The notes beneath the pieces are model-generated. The model had not been told where the DNA came from, did not search any database, and was given only the letters and a program-made list of their open reading frames with translations. Positions 8,280 through 16,754 of a stretch of DNA of 64,000 nt are shown here, piece after piece. Every line of letters begins with the position of its first letter. Within the stretch, counting starts at the first letter, position 1. Source of the DNA: ZC4RG30 sp963777735 (lineage in GTDB: Bacteria > Pseudomonadota > Gammaproteobacteria > Steroidobacterales > Steroidobacteraceae). The stretch spans positions 1,302,001 to 1,366,000 of the forward strand of contig CAVZRQ010000008.1 in assembly GCA_963777735.1 (NCBI GenBank), given 5' to 3'. The position numbers were made by a program, and so were the translations under genes.

Positions 8280-9014
8280 CTAGTTGATGTTCAGGTGCAG
8301 TGTCAGCATCAATGCACGATGCCGGAATGCGGGCAGACCGATGGCTGGTGTTGCCGCAAAGTTGGCTGCTTCTGCACTCAGCCGCACTCCCATCGACACT
8401 GGAGCGCCTTCCGCAACCGGCCAGTCATAGCCCATCGATACAGCACCGCCGAGCGCATTCCTGCGCGCATCGCAGCGCCAGGCGCCGCTGCCACCGAAGG
8501 TTTCATATTCGGGCCCCACGTCCAGCAACCCCGACAGCATGACGTCCACCGTATCCGCCCAGGACCACGCAGAAGCGGACCAGTACCGGTGATGGCAGAA
8601 CCGGGAAACCCCGGCGCCGGCGCGGAACCGCAGGCCACTGTTGCGCGGGCGGTATTCCCCAAAGGCGAACATGCGGGTGAAGCTCGGCGCGAACTCGGCG
8701 ACCGAACTCGCACATTCCCAGTCCGGACAGCCACTGGTTGGGACCACGGCGCCGAACTCGAACCCCAGGCCCCACTGTGGCGTGAGCCGGTAGCCAAAGT
8801 CGATGCTGGCGGCCACGGCATTGCGGCCAGCCGATGGCGCCGGCGAGAGCGTGCGCACATCTGCACCACCAGCACCCACGCTGAGCCACCAGGGTCGAAT
8901 GGAGTCGTCAGGCCCGCCGCCCCCTCCCTGCGCCGGTGCTGCCGACGACCAAACCAGCAGGCTGGTCAACAAGACGAACAGGGGTCTGAGGCAGTTGCGT
9001 CCCATTGCGTTCAC
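8280..9014 (-). CDS. Outer-membrane beta-barrel protein of unknown role
   Basis: A 244-residue protein with a signal peptide (LLTSLLVWSSAAPAQ) and alternating hydrophobic strands rich in Gly, Tyr and Phe, such as AASIDFGYRLTPQWGLGFEFGAV. It ends LMLTLHLNIN, a short terminal strand. GTG 9014 is the best start because GGAGGAG lies 7 bases upstream; ATG 9005 is three codons inside. It lies upstream of the NTF2-like genes on the same strand and may be their operon leader. Four Cys residues (CPDWEC, FCHHRYW, WRCDARR) could form disulfides. No specific porin family recognised. Confidence 0.55.
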   Translation of the reverse strand: MNAMGRNCLRPLFVLLTSLLVWSSAAPAQGGGGGPDDSIRPWWLSVGAGGADVRTLSPAPSAGRNAVAASIDFGYRLTPQWGLGFEFGAVVPTSGCPDWECASSVAEFAPSFTRMFAFGEYRPRNSGLRFRAGAGVSRFCHHRYWSASAWSWADTVDVMLSGLLDVGPEYETFGGSGAWRCDARRNALGGAVSMGYDWPVAEGAPVSMGVRLSAEAANFAATPAIGLPAFRHRALMLTLHLNIN

Positions 9015-9178
9015 AATCCCACTCCTCCATGAATATTCGGGAATTTTCGCACTTCGGCGATGTCTGAATTGCGATGGACTCACCAGGGTTGATCCCCTAT
9101 CTTCCCATACCTTGGTGCAGCCGCATTGAACGGCCATCGCACACGATACATAGAGCACTAAAGACGAGGACGGGGTAC

Positions 9179-11614
9179 ATGCGCAAGAGTGGAGCATTGT
9201 TCGGGCATGCGTGGAAGCTGACCAGCGCTGCGGTGCCCCTGGCCTGTCTCGCCCTTTCCCAGGTCGCGCTCGGCCAGGCTGCGGCCAGGCCCGGCGTCGA
9301 GGCTTACAACCACCTGATCAAGACCAACTGCCTGGAGTGCCACAATACCGCTGACTGGGCAGGAAGCCTGGCACTGGACACCCTGGATGTCGCCAAGGTC
9401 GGTGAAGATCCCGAAACCTGGGAAAAGGCCATCCTCAAGCTTCGCGGCCGGCTCATGCCTCCCGCGGGCGCAAAACAACCTGCTCAGGCAGATATCGATA
9501 CCTTTGTCCGTTACCTGGAATCCTCTGTCGATACTGCGGTTACGACGAAGCGGGTCGGCCATGTGCCGCTCCAGCGCCTCAATCGCATCGAGTTCGCCGC
9601 ATCGGTCAGGGATCTGCTCGGCGTGGAGATCGACGCGAAGCAGGCATTGCCCACCGAGGTCGAGGTGGAAGGTTTCAGCAACATCGCCAGCGCCCTGGGC
9701 ATGTCTCCGGCCTTCATGGAGCAGTACATCGCGGTCGCACGTCGCGCCGTGAAACTCGCCATTGGCGAACCGGTCCCCAAGCTGGCAAAGGTCACCGTTC
9801 CCGCAACTCCCGCACCGCAGACCGCCTTCCCCCTGGGAACACGTGGCTCCGTGGGCGGCCGTGGCGTCGGCATGAGCTTCGCGCACGTATTCCCGGCTGA
9901 TGGCGAATATCGCTTCGAGATTGCCGAAGAAGACTTCGTCGACATGGGGCTCTACCCGCGTGGCGCCGAGCATCCCGCCACGTTCGTGATCCTGCTCGAC
10001 GGCGTTGAGGTTGCCCGCAAGGACATCGGCGGCAAGGAATACCTGGACATCGCCGACCGGGATGGCCCGGCGGGCAAGAAGATCCTCCTTTCCTGGATGT
10101 CGAGCCCCGTACAGGTCACGGCGGGCCGGCACAATGTGGTGATTACCTTCATTGAACGCGCCCGAAGCTTCAGCAACGATGCAACGGGCAATGGCCGGAT
10201 GTACCAGCCCATCCTGCAGACCGGCATCGAGATTCAGGGGCCCTATGCGCCCAAGGGCCGGTCAATGAACGACAGCCGCGCCCGAATCTTCACCTGCATG
10301 CCGAAAAACACGGCGGAAGAACGGCCCTGTGCAGAGCGCATCGCGCGCCAGATGGCGACCAAGGCCTATCGCCGACCGGCCACCGATGCCGACCTTGCGC
10401 CGTTGATGAAGTTCTACGAATCGGGCCGTGCGGAAGCAGGTGGATTCGAAGCCGGCGTGACGGAGATGGTCACAGCCATCATGTCCAGCCCCGACTTCCT
10501 CTATCGCGATATCCCGACATCCATGATGGCGGCTGAATCGCGCCCACTGACCGATCTGGAACTGGCCTCGCGGCTGTCATTCTTCATGTGGAGCACCGGT
10601 CCGGATGAAAAGCTGATCGAACTGGCTGCGGCCAAGCGACTGTCCGACCCCAAGGTCATGGAGTCCGAGGTCGCCCGCATGCTGAAGGATCCGCGGGCGA
10701 ACGCGCTGGTGGAGAACTTCGCGATGTCATGGCTCAACCTGGATGAACTCGAGAAGGTCGAGCCGGAGGGTTTCAGCGACGCAATGCGCTCGAACTATGA
10801 AACCGAGATCCGCATGTTCCTCGCCAGCATCCTGCTGGAGGATCGCAGCGTGAGTGACATGCTCAACGCCGACTGGACCTTCGTCAATGAAGCGCTGGCC
10901 CAGCAGTACGGCATTCCCGGCGTGCGCAGCAGCACGTTCCGGCGCGTGACGCTGACCAACGAGAACCGCTGGGGATTGCTCGGCAAGGGCGCCACGCTGT
11001 TGCGCACTTCTTACGGCAGCCGCACCTCTCCCGTGTTGCGTGGTGCCTGGGTGCTCGACCGGCTCGTGGGCGCGCCGCCTGCACCGCCACCGCCGAATGT
11101 AAATACCGATATCGGCGTGAAGGATGGCGAAACACCCACCACGGTCCGTGCACGACTGGAACTGCACCGCCAGAACCCCACCTGCCAGGCCTGCCATGGC
11201 CTGATCGACCCTCCTGGCCTCGCGCTGGAGAACTTCGACAACCAGGGCAGATGGCGTGAAGTCGATGTGCAGGCTGGAAGGTCGCCCATTGACGCCAGCA
11301 CCGAACTCACCAGCGGCATCAAGATCAATGGACCGATCGAGCTGCGCAAGTACCTGACCAGTCATGAGGACCAGTTCCCGACCACGGTGACCAAGCGCCT
11401 GATGATGTACGCGCTCAACCGCGAGATCGAATACTTCGACATGCCGCAGGTGCGGCAGATCGTGCGCGAGGCCGCGGCGGGCAATTACAAGTTCAGCGCG
11501 CTCATCAATGGCATCGTGAACAGCGCTGCCTTCCAGCGCCAGGGGCCGGAAGAGCACTCGCCTACCGTGGCGTCCAGAATCGACATCGGCGCAACCACGA
11601 CAATTCATCCATAA
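9179..11614 (+). CDS. DUF1592/DUF1588/DUF1585-type cytochrome c protein (811 aa)
   Basis: Exported protein with an N-terminal hydrophobic signal (LTSAAVPLACLALSQVALGQ) and a heme site TNCLECHNTADWAGSL near residue 47. It then follows the domain order known from planctomycete-type cytochrome proteins: PSD3 (RLNRIEFAASVRDLLGV), PSD5/PSD4 (ARQMATKAYRRPATDADL; LASRLSFFMWSTGPDEKLIE), PSCyt3 (LLRTSYGSRTSPVLRGAW with PPAPPPPNVN), and PSD2 (MMYALNREIEYFDMPQVRQIV). A second CxxCH-like site, PTCQACHGLIDPPG, lies near residue 665, so two hemes are likely. ATG 9179 is chosen because upstream codons do not look like protein. Followed after 11 bases by its usual partner, a DUF1552 protein. Biochemical role unknown. 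Confidence 0.82.
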   Translation: MRKSGALFGHAWKLTSAAVPLACLALSQVALGQAAARPGVEAYNHLIKTNCLECHNTADWAGSLALDTLDVAKVGEDPETWEKAILKLRGRLMPPAGAKQPAQADIDTFVRYLESSVDTAVTTKRVGHVPLQRLNRIEFAASVRDLLGVEIDAKQALPTEVEVEGFSNIASALGMSPAFMEQYIAVARRAVKLAIGEPVPKLAKVTVPATPAPQTAFPLGTRGSVGGRGVGMSFAHVFPADGEYRFEIAEEDFVDMGLYPRGAEHPATFVILLDGVEVARKDIGGKEYLDIADRDGPAGKKILLSWMSSPVQVTAGRHNVVITFIERARSFSNDATGNGRMYQPILQTGIEIQGPYAPKGRSMNDSRARIFTCMPKNTAEERPCAERIARQMATKAYRRPATDADLAPLMKFYESGRAEAGGFEAGVTEMVTAIMSSPDFLYRDIPTSMMAAESRPLTDLELASRLSFFMWSTGPDEKLIELAAAKRLSDPKVMESEVARMLKDPRANALVENFAMSWLNLDELEKVEPEGFSDAMRSNYETEIRMFLASILLEDRSVSDMLNADWTFVNEALAQQYGIPGVRSSTFRRVTLTNENRWGLLGKGATLLRTSYGSRTSPVLRGAWVLDRLVGAPPAPPPPNVNTDIGVKDGETPTTVRARLELHRQNPTCQACHGLIDPPGLALENFDNQGRWREVDVQAGRSPIDASTELTSGIKINGPIELRKYLTSHEDQFPTTVTKRLMMYALNREIEYFDMPQVRQIVREAAAGNYKFSALINGIVNSAAFQRQGPEEHSPTVASRIDIGATTTIHP

Positions 11615-11625
11615 GGGATACAGCG

Positions 11626-12969
11626 ATGGCAATTTTCCTGACCAAGAAGCATTTGTCCCGCCGAACGTTCCTGCGTGGCGGCGGCGTCGCACTGGGGCTG
11701 CCGTTCCTGGACGCCATGGTGCCGGCTGCCACGGCACTCGCGCAGACAGCGGCCGCACCGAAGACCCGCGCAGGGTTCTTCTACCTGCCGCACGGCGCCA
11801 TCATGAACAACACGGTCTACGGCAAGGAGGTCGATGTCTGGACCTCCTCCGGCAAGGGCGCGGATTTCAAGCTCGGCCAGACGGTGTCTCCGCTCGAGCC
11901 GTTCAAGAAGTACGTCACCACCTTCGAGAACATCGAGAACAGCACCGCCATGGGCTCGGTGCACACGCTCAATCCGGCGACCTGGCTGTCCTGCGTGCGT
12001 CCGGACACGGCCGCACGGGGCGCGAGTCTCGCCACCACGCTGGACCAGGTCATTGCGCAGAAGCTGGGTCAGCAGACGGCCCTGCCCTCGCTGGAACTGG
12101 CCTCCGAAACCACGGTGCAGATCGCTGCGGGCAACGGCGGTTTCTATGCCGTCACGACGGCCTTTGCGTCACCCTCCAAGCCACTGCCGATGGAGTACAA
12201 CCCGCGCAAGGTATTCATCTCGCTCATTGGCGATTACGCCTCGGCGGCAGAGCGCGAAGAACTGCTGACCAAGAACAGCAGCGTCCTCGACATGATCAAC
12301 GAGCGCGCGAAGACGCTGAAGGGCGAGCTGAGCCCCGGCGACCAGCGGACACTGTCGGATTACCTGGACACCGTCCGGGAAATCGAACGGCGCGTGAAGC
12401 TTGCGCGCCAGAGCGACGTGGGCAAGTTCGAGGTGCCCGATGCCCCGATCGGCCAGATCGAGGACTTCGACCTGCAGCTCAAGATGATGTTCGACCTGCT
12501 CGCACTGGCCTACCAGGCCGATCTGACGCGAGTCGCCTCGTTCGTCATGGCCGCCGAGGGCACCGATCGCAACTACGCGAGCTTCGGGGATACGGACGGA
12601 TTCCACCCCACCAGTCACCACGCCAACCAGCGCGGACGCATTGCCGCACTCAGCAAGATCCAGCACTACCACATGCAGCGGTTCGCGGATTTCCTGAAGA
12701 AGCTGGCCGATACGAAGGAAGGCGATGGCAGCATCCTCGACCATTCCCTGTTCCTGTACGGCTCGAACATGGGCAACAGCAACGCGCACGACAACTACCC
12801 GCTTCCGGAAGTCCTGATCGGCGGCGCAAGCGGCAAACACGTCGGCGGCAAGAACCTCATCCTGCCCGAGCGCACGCCGCTGGCGAACGTGCACCTGACC
12901 ATCCTCGACAAGCTCGGCATCCCGCAGCCGAGCTTCGGCAACAGCACAGGCGTGATTTCCGGAGTCTGA
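11626..12969 (+). CDS. DUF1552 family Tat-exported protein (447 aa)
   Basis: The N-terminus has a twin-arginine signal (KKHLSRRTFLRGGGVALGLPFLDAM), then the DUF1552 body: GFFYLPHGAIMN, SVHTLNPATWLSC, QKLGQQTALPSLELA, RNYASFGDTDGFHPTSHH, and SLFLYGSNMGNSNAHDNYPLPEVLIGG. The last block resembles the alkaline-phosphatase/sulfatase-like fold of DUF1501 relatives; that kinship is inference. It is co-transcribed with the DUF1592 cytochrome upstream (11 bases) and the MBL protein downstream (2 bases). Tat export implies folding, possibly with cofactor, before export. Role unknown. Confidence 0.82.
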   Translation: MAIFLTKKHLSRRTFLRGGGVALGLPFLDAMVPAATALAQTAAAPKTRAGFFYLPHGAIMNNTVYGKEVDVWTSSGKGADFKLGQTVSPLEPFKKYVTTFENIENSTAMGSVHTLNPATWLSCVRPDTAARGASLATTLDQVIAQKLGQQTALPSLELASETTVQIAAGNGGFYAVTTAFASPSKPLPMEYNPRKVFISLIGDYASAAEREELLTKNSSVLDMINERAKTLKGELSPGDQRTLSDYLDTVREIERRVKLARQSDVGKFEVPDAPIGQIEDFDLQLKMMFDLLALAYQADLTRVASFVMAAEGTDRNYASFGDTDGFHPTSHHANQRGRIAALSKIQHYHMQRFADFLKKLADTKEGDGSILDHSLFLYGSNMGNSNAHDNYPLPEVLIGGASGKHVGGKNLILPERTPLANVHLTILDKLGIPQPSFGNSTGVISGV

Positions 12970-12971
12970 AC

Positions 12972-13940
12972 ATGACGAGTGACCGCAGAACATTTCTCAA
13001 GACGGGCCTGGGCGGTCTCGCCGGGCTGACGTCCCTGCCGCTCGTGGGCAGCCTTGCGGGCTGCCAGCAGCTCCCGGTGCGCGAGTCAGCAGGGCCCGTG
13101 CAATCCCGCAACGCCAAGGCGCTGCCGATCACGAAAGTCACCGATCGCGTCAGCGTCATCACCGGCGCACCCGGCAACGTGGTCGTGCTATCGGCGGGCG
13201 ACGGCGTTCTGCTGGTCGACAGCGGCTCGGTTGCACTTGCTCCTTCGGTACAGAAGAGCCTCGCCGGCGCCAGTGTGCGCAAACTGTTCAATACGCACTA
13301 TCACGCTGACCAGACGGGCGGAAACGCATTGTTCGCTGCAGCCGGCGCAGAGATCCACGCCCATGCGGTCACCAAACAGTGGTTGTCCGCAGACTATTAC
13401 GTGCCTGCAGAAGACCACTGGGTGAAGGCGCCTCCCAAGGAGGCCATTCCCAAGGTCGCCTTCCGCAGCAAGGGCGAATTGAAGGCTGGCGCGGAAACTG
13501 TTGAATTCGGTTATCTGCTGGAAGCACACACGCGCGGCGACGCCTATGTGTTCTTCCGCGACTCCAACGTGCTCGTGACCGGCGATGTGGTTTCGCCGCT
13601 GCGCGATCCTGCGCTCGACTGGTACACGGGTGCCTGGCTGGGCGCACGGGCGGACGCCATGGAAGACCTGGTGAAACTCTGCAATGAACAGACCCGGATC
13701 GTGCCGGCGTACGGCCCCGTGATGACATTCGCGCAGTTGAAGGCCGAGCGAGACCTGATGGCGAAGATCTACGACCTGACGTCGGCGCTGAACCACAAGG
13801 GCCACAGCGCCGAAGACATGGTGAACAAGGGCGTCCTGAACGATGTGGGCCGCAAGTTTCAGGACCCGCATCGTTTCCTGTACGACGCGGTCAAGGGTTT
13901 CCAGGGCCATTACACCAATTTCGGGGGCAACGTTGTTTAA
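12972..13940 (+). CDS. Tat-exported MBL-fold lipoprotein with altered metal site
   Basis: Signal MTSDRRTFLKTGLGG carries twin arginines, and SLAGC at about residue 32 is a lipobox, so this is probably a Tat lipoprotein. The metallo-beta-lactamase fold follows: GVLLVDSGS, FNTHYHADQTGGN, EAHTRGDAYVFF and VLVTGDVVSP. The HxHxDH motif reads HYHADQ, so the last His is Gln, and the usual PGHG near the end reads PAYGP. Two common ligands are therefore replaced, hinting at a mononuclear or inactive site. It shares this operon with the DUF1592 and DUF1552 genes. Its 3' end overlaps the likely TTG start of the ankyrin gene by 8 bases. Confidence 0.78.
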   Translation: MTSDRRTFLKTGLGGLAGLTSLPLVGSLAGCQQLPVRESAGPVQSRNAKALPITKVTDRVSVITGAPGNVVVLSAGDGVLLVDSGSVALAPSVQKSLAGASVRKLFNTHYHADQTGGNALFAAAGAEIHAHAVTKQWLSADYYVPAEDHWVKAPPKEAIPKVAFRSKGELKAGAETVEFGYLLEAHTRGDAYVFFRDSNVLVTGDVVSPLRDPALDWYTGAWLGARADAMEDLVKLCNEQTRIVPAYGPVMTFAQLKAERDLMAKIYDLTSALNHKGHSAEDMVNKGVLNDVGRKFQDPHRFLYDAVKGFQGHYTNFGGNVV

Positions 13941-15684
13941 GCAATCCACCCGTGCCCGGGGGATCCGGGCCATCGCCGCAATTGGTCTGCTGTCGCTCGG
14001 CGCGGCAACCGTGTCTTTCGCTGCAGCTCCGCAGCGGACACTTGTCGACCTCGTCCGCGAAGGCAAGCGTGAAAACGTGCTGGCCGCGATCACTTCCCCC
14101 GATGTCGATGTGAATGTGAAATCGCCAGATGGCTCCACGTCATTGATGTGGGCGGCCTACAACGATGATCTGGAACTGGTGCGCGCGCTGCTGAAGGCGG
14201 GCGCCAAGGCCAACGTCACGAGCAACTTCGGCGCCACCGCACTTACCGAGGCGATCAAGCTCGGAAACGTGCCGCTGTTCCGCACATTGCTCGATGCCGG
14301 TGCCGACATCGAATCGCCCAACCTCGACAAGCAGACGGCCTTGATGCTGGCCATCAGCACCAACCAGCAGGAGATGGCGAAGCTGCTGATTGAGCGGGGT
14401 GCGAACGTCAAGGCCACCGAGACCTTCCGCGACCAGACCGCGCTGATGTGGGCCGCTGGGGCCAACCAGCCGGACATTGTCGACCTGCTGCTCGCCAAGG
14501 GCGCGGGAACCCAGGTCAATCAGCGCGCCCATCACGATGACTGGGAACGCACGCAGACCTCCGAACCGCGCGCCCAGTTCGGCTCGCGTCAAACGGGTGG
14601 ACTCACTGCGCTGCTCTTCGCCACCCGCTCTGGTTGCCTGCGTTGCGCCGTCTCGCTGGTGGAGGCAGGTGCCGACGTCAACAAGCCCAACCCGGACGGC
14701 ATTACGCCCCTGATCAATGCGCTGGACAACGGCCGGCACGACATCGCCATGTTCCTGCTGGACAAGGGTGCGAACCCGCACGTCTGGGACATGCACGGCC
14801 GCACGCCGATCTATGTTGCCGTGGACAGAAAGTCGGGAGCCGGTGGCGGTGGCGGCTTTGGCGGCGGGCCTGGTGGTGGCCGTGGTGGTCCTCCAGGTGG
14901 AGCTCCAGGCGGTCCCGGCGGCCCTCCTGGCGGGCCCGGTGCAGCAGGTTTTGGCGGTCCCGGTGGGCCCGGCGCTGGAGCTGCCGTGCCGCGCGCACCG
15001 GCTGTCACGGGGACCGAGGTCATCAAGCGTCTGCTCGCACTTGGCGTAGACACCAATCACGAGCTGACCCGCAAGCGGCCTTATGGCGGCGGGCGTGGCC
15101 GTTTCCAGGATTACGACATACGCGGCGGCGTTGGCCCGCTGTTCCTGGCGACAATGAACAATGACCACGAGTCGATGCAGGCGCTGCTGGCGCATGGCGC
15201 CGAAGTGGATCTGCGGAACGTGATGCAGATGACGCCGCTGATGATTGCGGCCGGCATGCGCGGCACGGGTGGTGGTGGCGGCGGGGGCGGCGGCGGTGCG
15301 GGTGGCGGCGGCGCTGCAGGCGGCGACCGGGTGACCAAGTCCCTCGAGATCCTGCTGGATGCGGGCGCGAACATCAACGCACAGGTCACCGGCAGCCATA
15401 ACCGCACAGCCGTGCTCATGGCCTATGTGGCCGGCCGCGATCAGGAAGGGAAAACCGCCCTCATGACCGCCGCTGAAAACGGTCAGGACAGGATCGTGAA
15501 GCTGCTGCTGGACAGAGGCGCAGACTTGAAGCTGAAAGATGCTACCGGCAAGGCCGCTCTCGACTTCGCCCGTCTGCCCGTTGCAGATCTCAGCGACGAT
15601 GCTTCCGCGGCGCAGAAGCAGACGCGGGAGCGCCTGTTGGCGGGCCGCAAGGCGGCTGCTGCAGTCATCGAAGCAGCGAAATAG
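13933..15684 (+). CDS. Exported ankyrin-repeat protein with glycine-rich inserts (583 aa)
   Basis: No ATG gives a sensible start. TTG 13933, with GGGGG five bases upstream, gives a signal peptide (RAIAAIGLLSLGAATVSFAA). The body is about ten ankyrin repeats, for example SLMWAAYNDDLELVRALLKAGAK, TALMLAISTNQQEMAKLLIERGA and TPLINALDNGRHDIAMFLLDKGA. Two low-complexity inserts break the array: a Gly/Pro tract at about 14840-14990 and a poly-Gly tract at about 15265-15330. The final repeat is followed by an Ala/Lys-rich helix. Ankyrin arrays bind proteins; a scaffold for the exported operon partners is a reasonable guess but not shown. Confidence 0.78.
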   Translation: MFKQSTRARGIRAIAAIGLLSLGAATVSFAAAPQRTLVDLVREGKRENVLAAITSPDVDVNVKSPDGSTSLMWAAYNDDLELVRALLKAGAKANVTSNFGATALTEAIKLGNVPLFRTLLDAGADIESPNLDKQTALMLAISTNQQEMAKLLIERGANVKATETFRDQTALMWAAGANQPDIVDLLLAKGAGTQVNQRAHHDDWERTQTSEPRAQFGSRQTGGLTALLFATRSGCLRCAVSLVEAGADVNKPNPDGITPLINALDNGRHDIAMFLLDKGANPHVWDMHGRTPIYVAVDRKSGAGGGGGFGGGPGGGRGGPPGGAPGGPGGPPGGPGAAGFGGPGGPGAGAAVPRAPAVTGTEVIKRLLALGVDTNHELTRKRPYGGGRGRFQDYDIRGGVGPLFLATMNNDHESMQALLAHGAEVDLRNVMQMTPLMIAAGMRGTGGGGGGGGGGAGGGGAAGGDRVTKSLEILLDAGANINAQVTGSHNRTAVLMAYVAGRDQEGKTALMTAAENGQDRIVKLLLDRGADLKLKDATGKAALDFARLPVADLSDDASAAQKQTRERLLAGRKAAAAVIEAAK

Positions 15685-15738
15685 GTCACTCAACCCAACT
15701 GCGCGCCGCGTGACGAACAGCGGCGCCGCGGTTGACCG

Positions 15739-15757
15739 CCGGGGCACACTGCCCCGG
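15739..15757. terminator. Hairpin between convergent genes
   Basis: Stem CCGGGGCA at 15739-15746, loop CAC, and exact complement at 15750-15757. It lies between the ankyrin stop (15684) and the SGNH hydrolase stop (15770). No T-run follows on either strand, so intrinsic termination is only possible, not clear. Confidence 0.4.
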
Positions 15758-15769
15758 GCAACCGCTCGC

Positions 15770-16567
15770 CTATTTCAGCGCCGCGCCGATAGCCGCGCTG
15801 ACCACCGGCGCCATCAATGCATATCCCGCCGCATTGGGATGCAGGCCATCGGCTGTTGTTTCCGCCCGCAACATGCCATTCGCGTCGACGGTTGCGGCGT
15901 AATAATCCACAAAACCGGCGCCGGCAGACTGCGCATAGGTCTTGATCCATGCGTTGAGCTTGAGGATGTCGGCGGGCGGCCGTGAGCGTGACTGGTTGAT
16001 CGGGGCGCCGCCACGTTCGGGTGCTGCCACCTTGGCATCGGTGATCGGCATCACCGAGCAGAGGATCACCTTGATGCCATGCCCCCGGGCCAACTCCACC
16101 ATCGCCATCAGGTTCTGCTGGATCATCGTCAAGGTCTGCGGACCATTGTTGGCGGCGATGTCATTGGTGCCGGCAAAAATGACGACAACGGCCGGCTTCA
16201 ATGCGATGACATCGGGATACATGCGCACCAGCATCTGCGCGGTGGTTTGCCCGCCGATGCCACGGTTCACATACGGCTTGCCCGGGAAACTCTCTGTCAG
16301 CCGCCAGCCATCGGTGATGGAATCGCCCATGAACACGACGCGATCCTTCGGGACCGGCTGTCGCTGCAACTCGATGTTGGCCTGGTGATAGCGCCCGAGC
16401 TGGTTCCAGTCCGCCAGTTGCTCCGTCAGTCGGGTGGCGTTGCTCAGCAGGCAGCAACCCGCCGGCCGCTGCGGCGCGAACTCTTCGATCAGCTGTGCCT
16501 GTGCGGTCTCGCCGAGCAGGACGGCGGACAACAGGATGGTGAAAAGGCCTGCCCGATTTGTTGTCAT
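15770..16567 (-). CDS. SGNH/GDSL-type hydrolase, exported
   Basis: A 265-residue secreted esterase/acyl-hydrolase. Signal peptide ends at ETAQA. The four SGNH blocks are present: VVFMGDSITDGW (catalytic Ser, about residue 82), GIGGQTT, FAGTNDIA (Asn) and DGLHPNAAGY (Asp and His). The spacing matches platelet-activating-factor-acetylhydrolase-like GDSL enzymes. A pair of Cys (GCCLLSN) near the mature N-terminus is unusual. Convergent with the ankyrin operon; upstream of it on the same strand lie the terminator hairpins of the TonB receptor, so it is transcribed separately. Substrate unknown: deacetylation of glycans or cleavage of lipid esters are options. Confidence 0.88.
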   Translation of the reverse strand: MTTNRAGLFTILLSAVLLGETAQAQLIEEFAPQRPAGCCLLSNATRLTEQLADWNQLGRYHQANIELQRQPVPKDRVVFMGDSITDGWRLTESFPGKPYVNRGIGGQTTAQMLVRMYPDVIALKPAVVVIFAGTNDIAANNGPQTLTMIQQNLMAMVELARGHGIKVILCSVMPITDAKVAAPERGGAPINQSRSRPPADILKLNAWIKTYAQSAGAGFVDYYAATVDANGMLRAETTADGLHPNAAGYALMAPVVSAAIGAALK

Positions 16568-16654
16568 CAGTCGCTCCGTGCATGAGATTCCGCGTCTGAA
16601 TCAACGCGTGCGCCGATCGTAGCGCAGGTCGCCGATCCAGATGCTCATCGCTCC

Positions 16655-16693
16655 CATAAAAAAGCCCGGTCCGAAGTTGAACGGACCGGGCTT
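16655..16693 (-). terminator. Rho-independent terminator of the TonB receptor gene
   Basis: Stem AAGCCCGGTCCG at 16662-16673 pairs with 16682-16693 around an 8-base loop. Read on the minus strand, the stem is followed by six T residues (16656-16663 region), the classic layout for terminating the receptor gene that ends at 16755. Confidence 0.8.
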
Positions 16694-16727
16694 GCCTGGG
16701 CTTGAACGGGGGGAGAAAAGCCCAGGC
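16694..16727. terminator. Second hairpin next to the receptor terminator
   Basis: GCCTGGGCTT at 16694-16703 pairs with AAGCCCAGGC at 16718-16727. It stands directly upstream, on the minus strand, of the hairpin with the T-run, so the two form a tandem stem-loop pair at the 3' end of the receptor mRNA. Confidence 0.5.
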
Positions 16728-16754
16728 AGCTTCAACCCAATGGACTGGCCAGAA

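Noticed and set aside
9126..9152. TTGAAC and TACATA as a promoter for the DUF1592 operon
   Set aside because: Spacing is 15 bases and the -10 match is poor; chance occurrence is likely.
14840..15330. Short GC-rich repeats considered as a CRISPR-like or regulatory repeat array
   Set aside because: They encode in-frame Gly/Pro tracts of the ankyrin protein and have no unique spacers.
14140..15747. A 535-residue open frame on the minus strand opposite the ankyrin gene
   Set aside because: It mirrors the GC-rich codon pattern of the ankyrin gene; the plus-strand frame has recognisable repeats and a signal peptide, the minus one has no family features.
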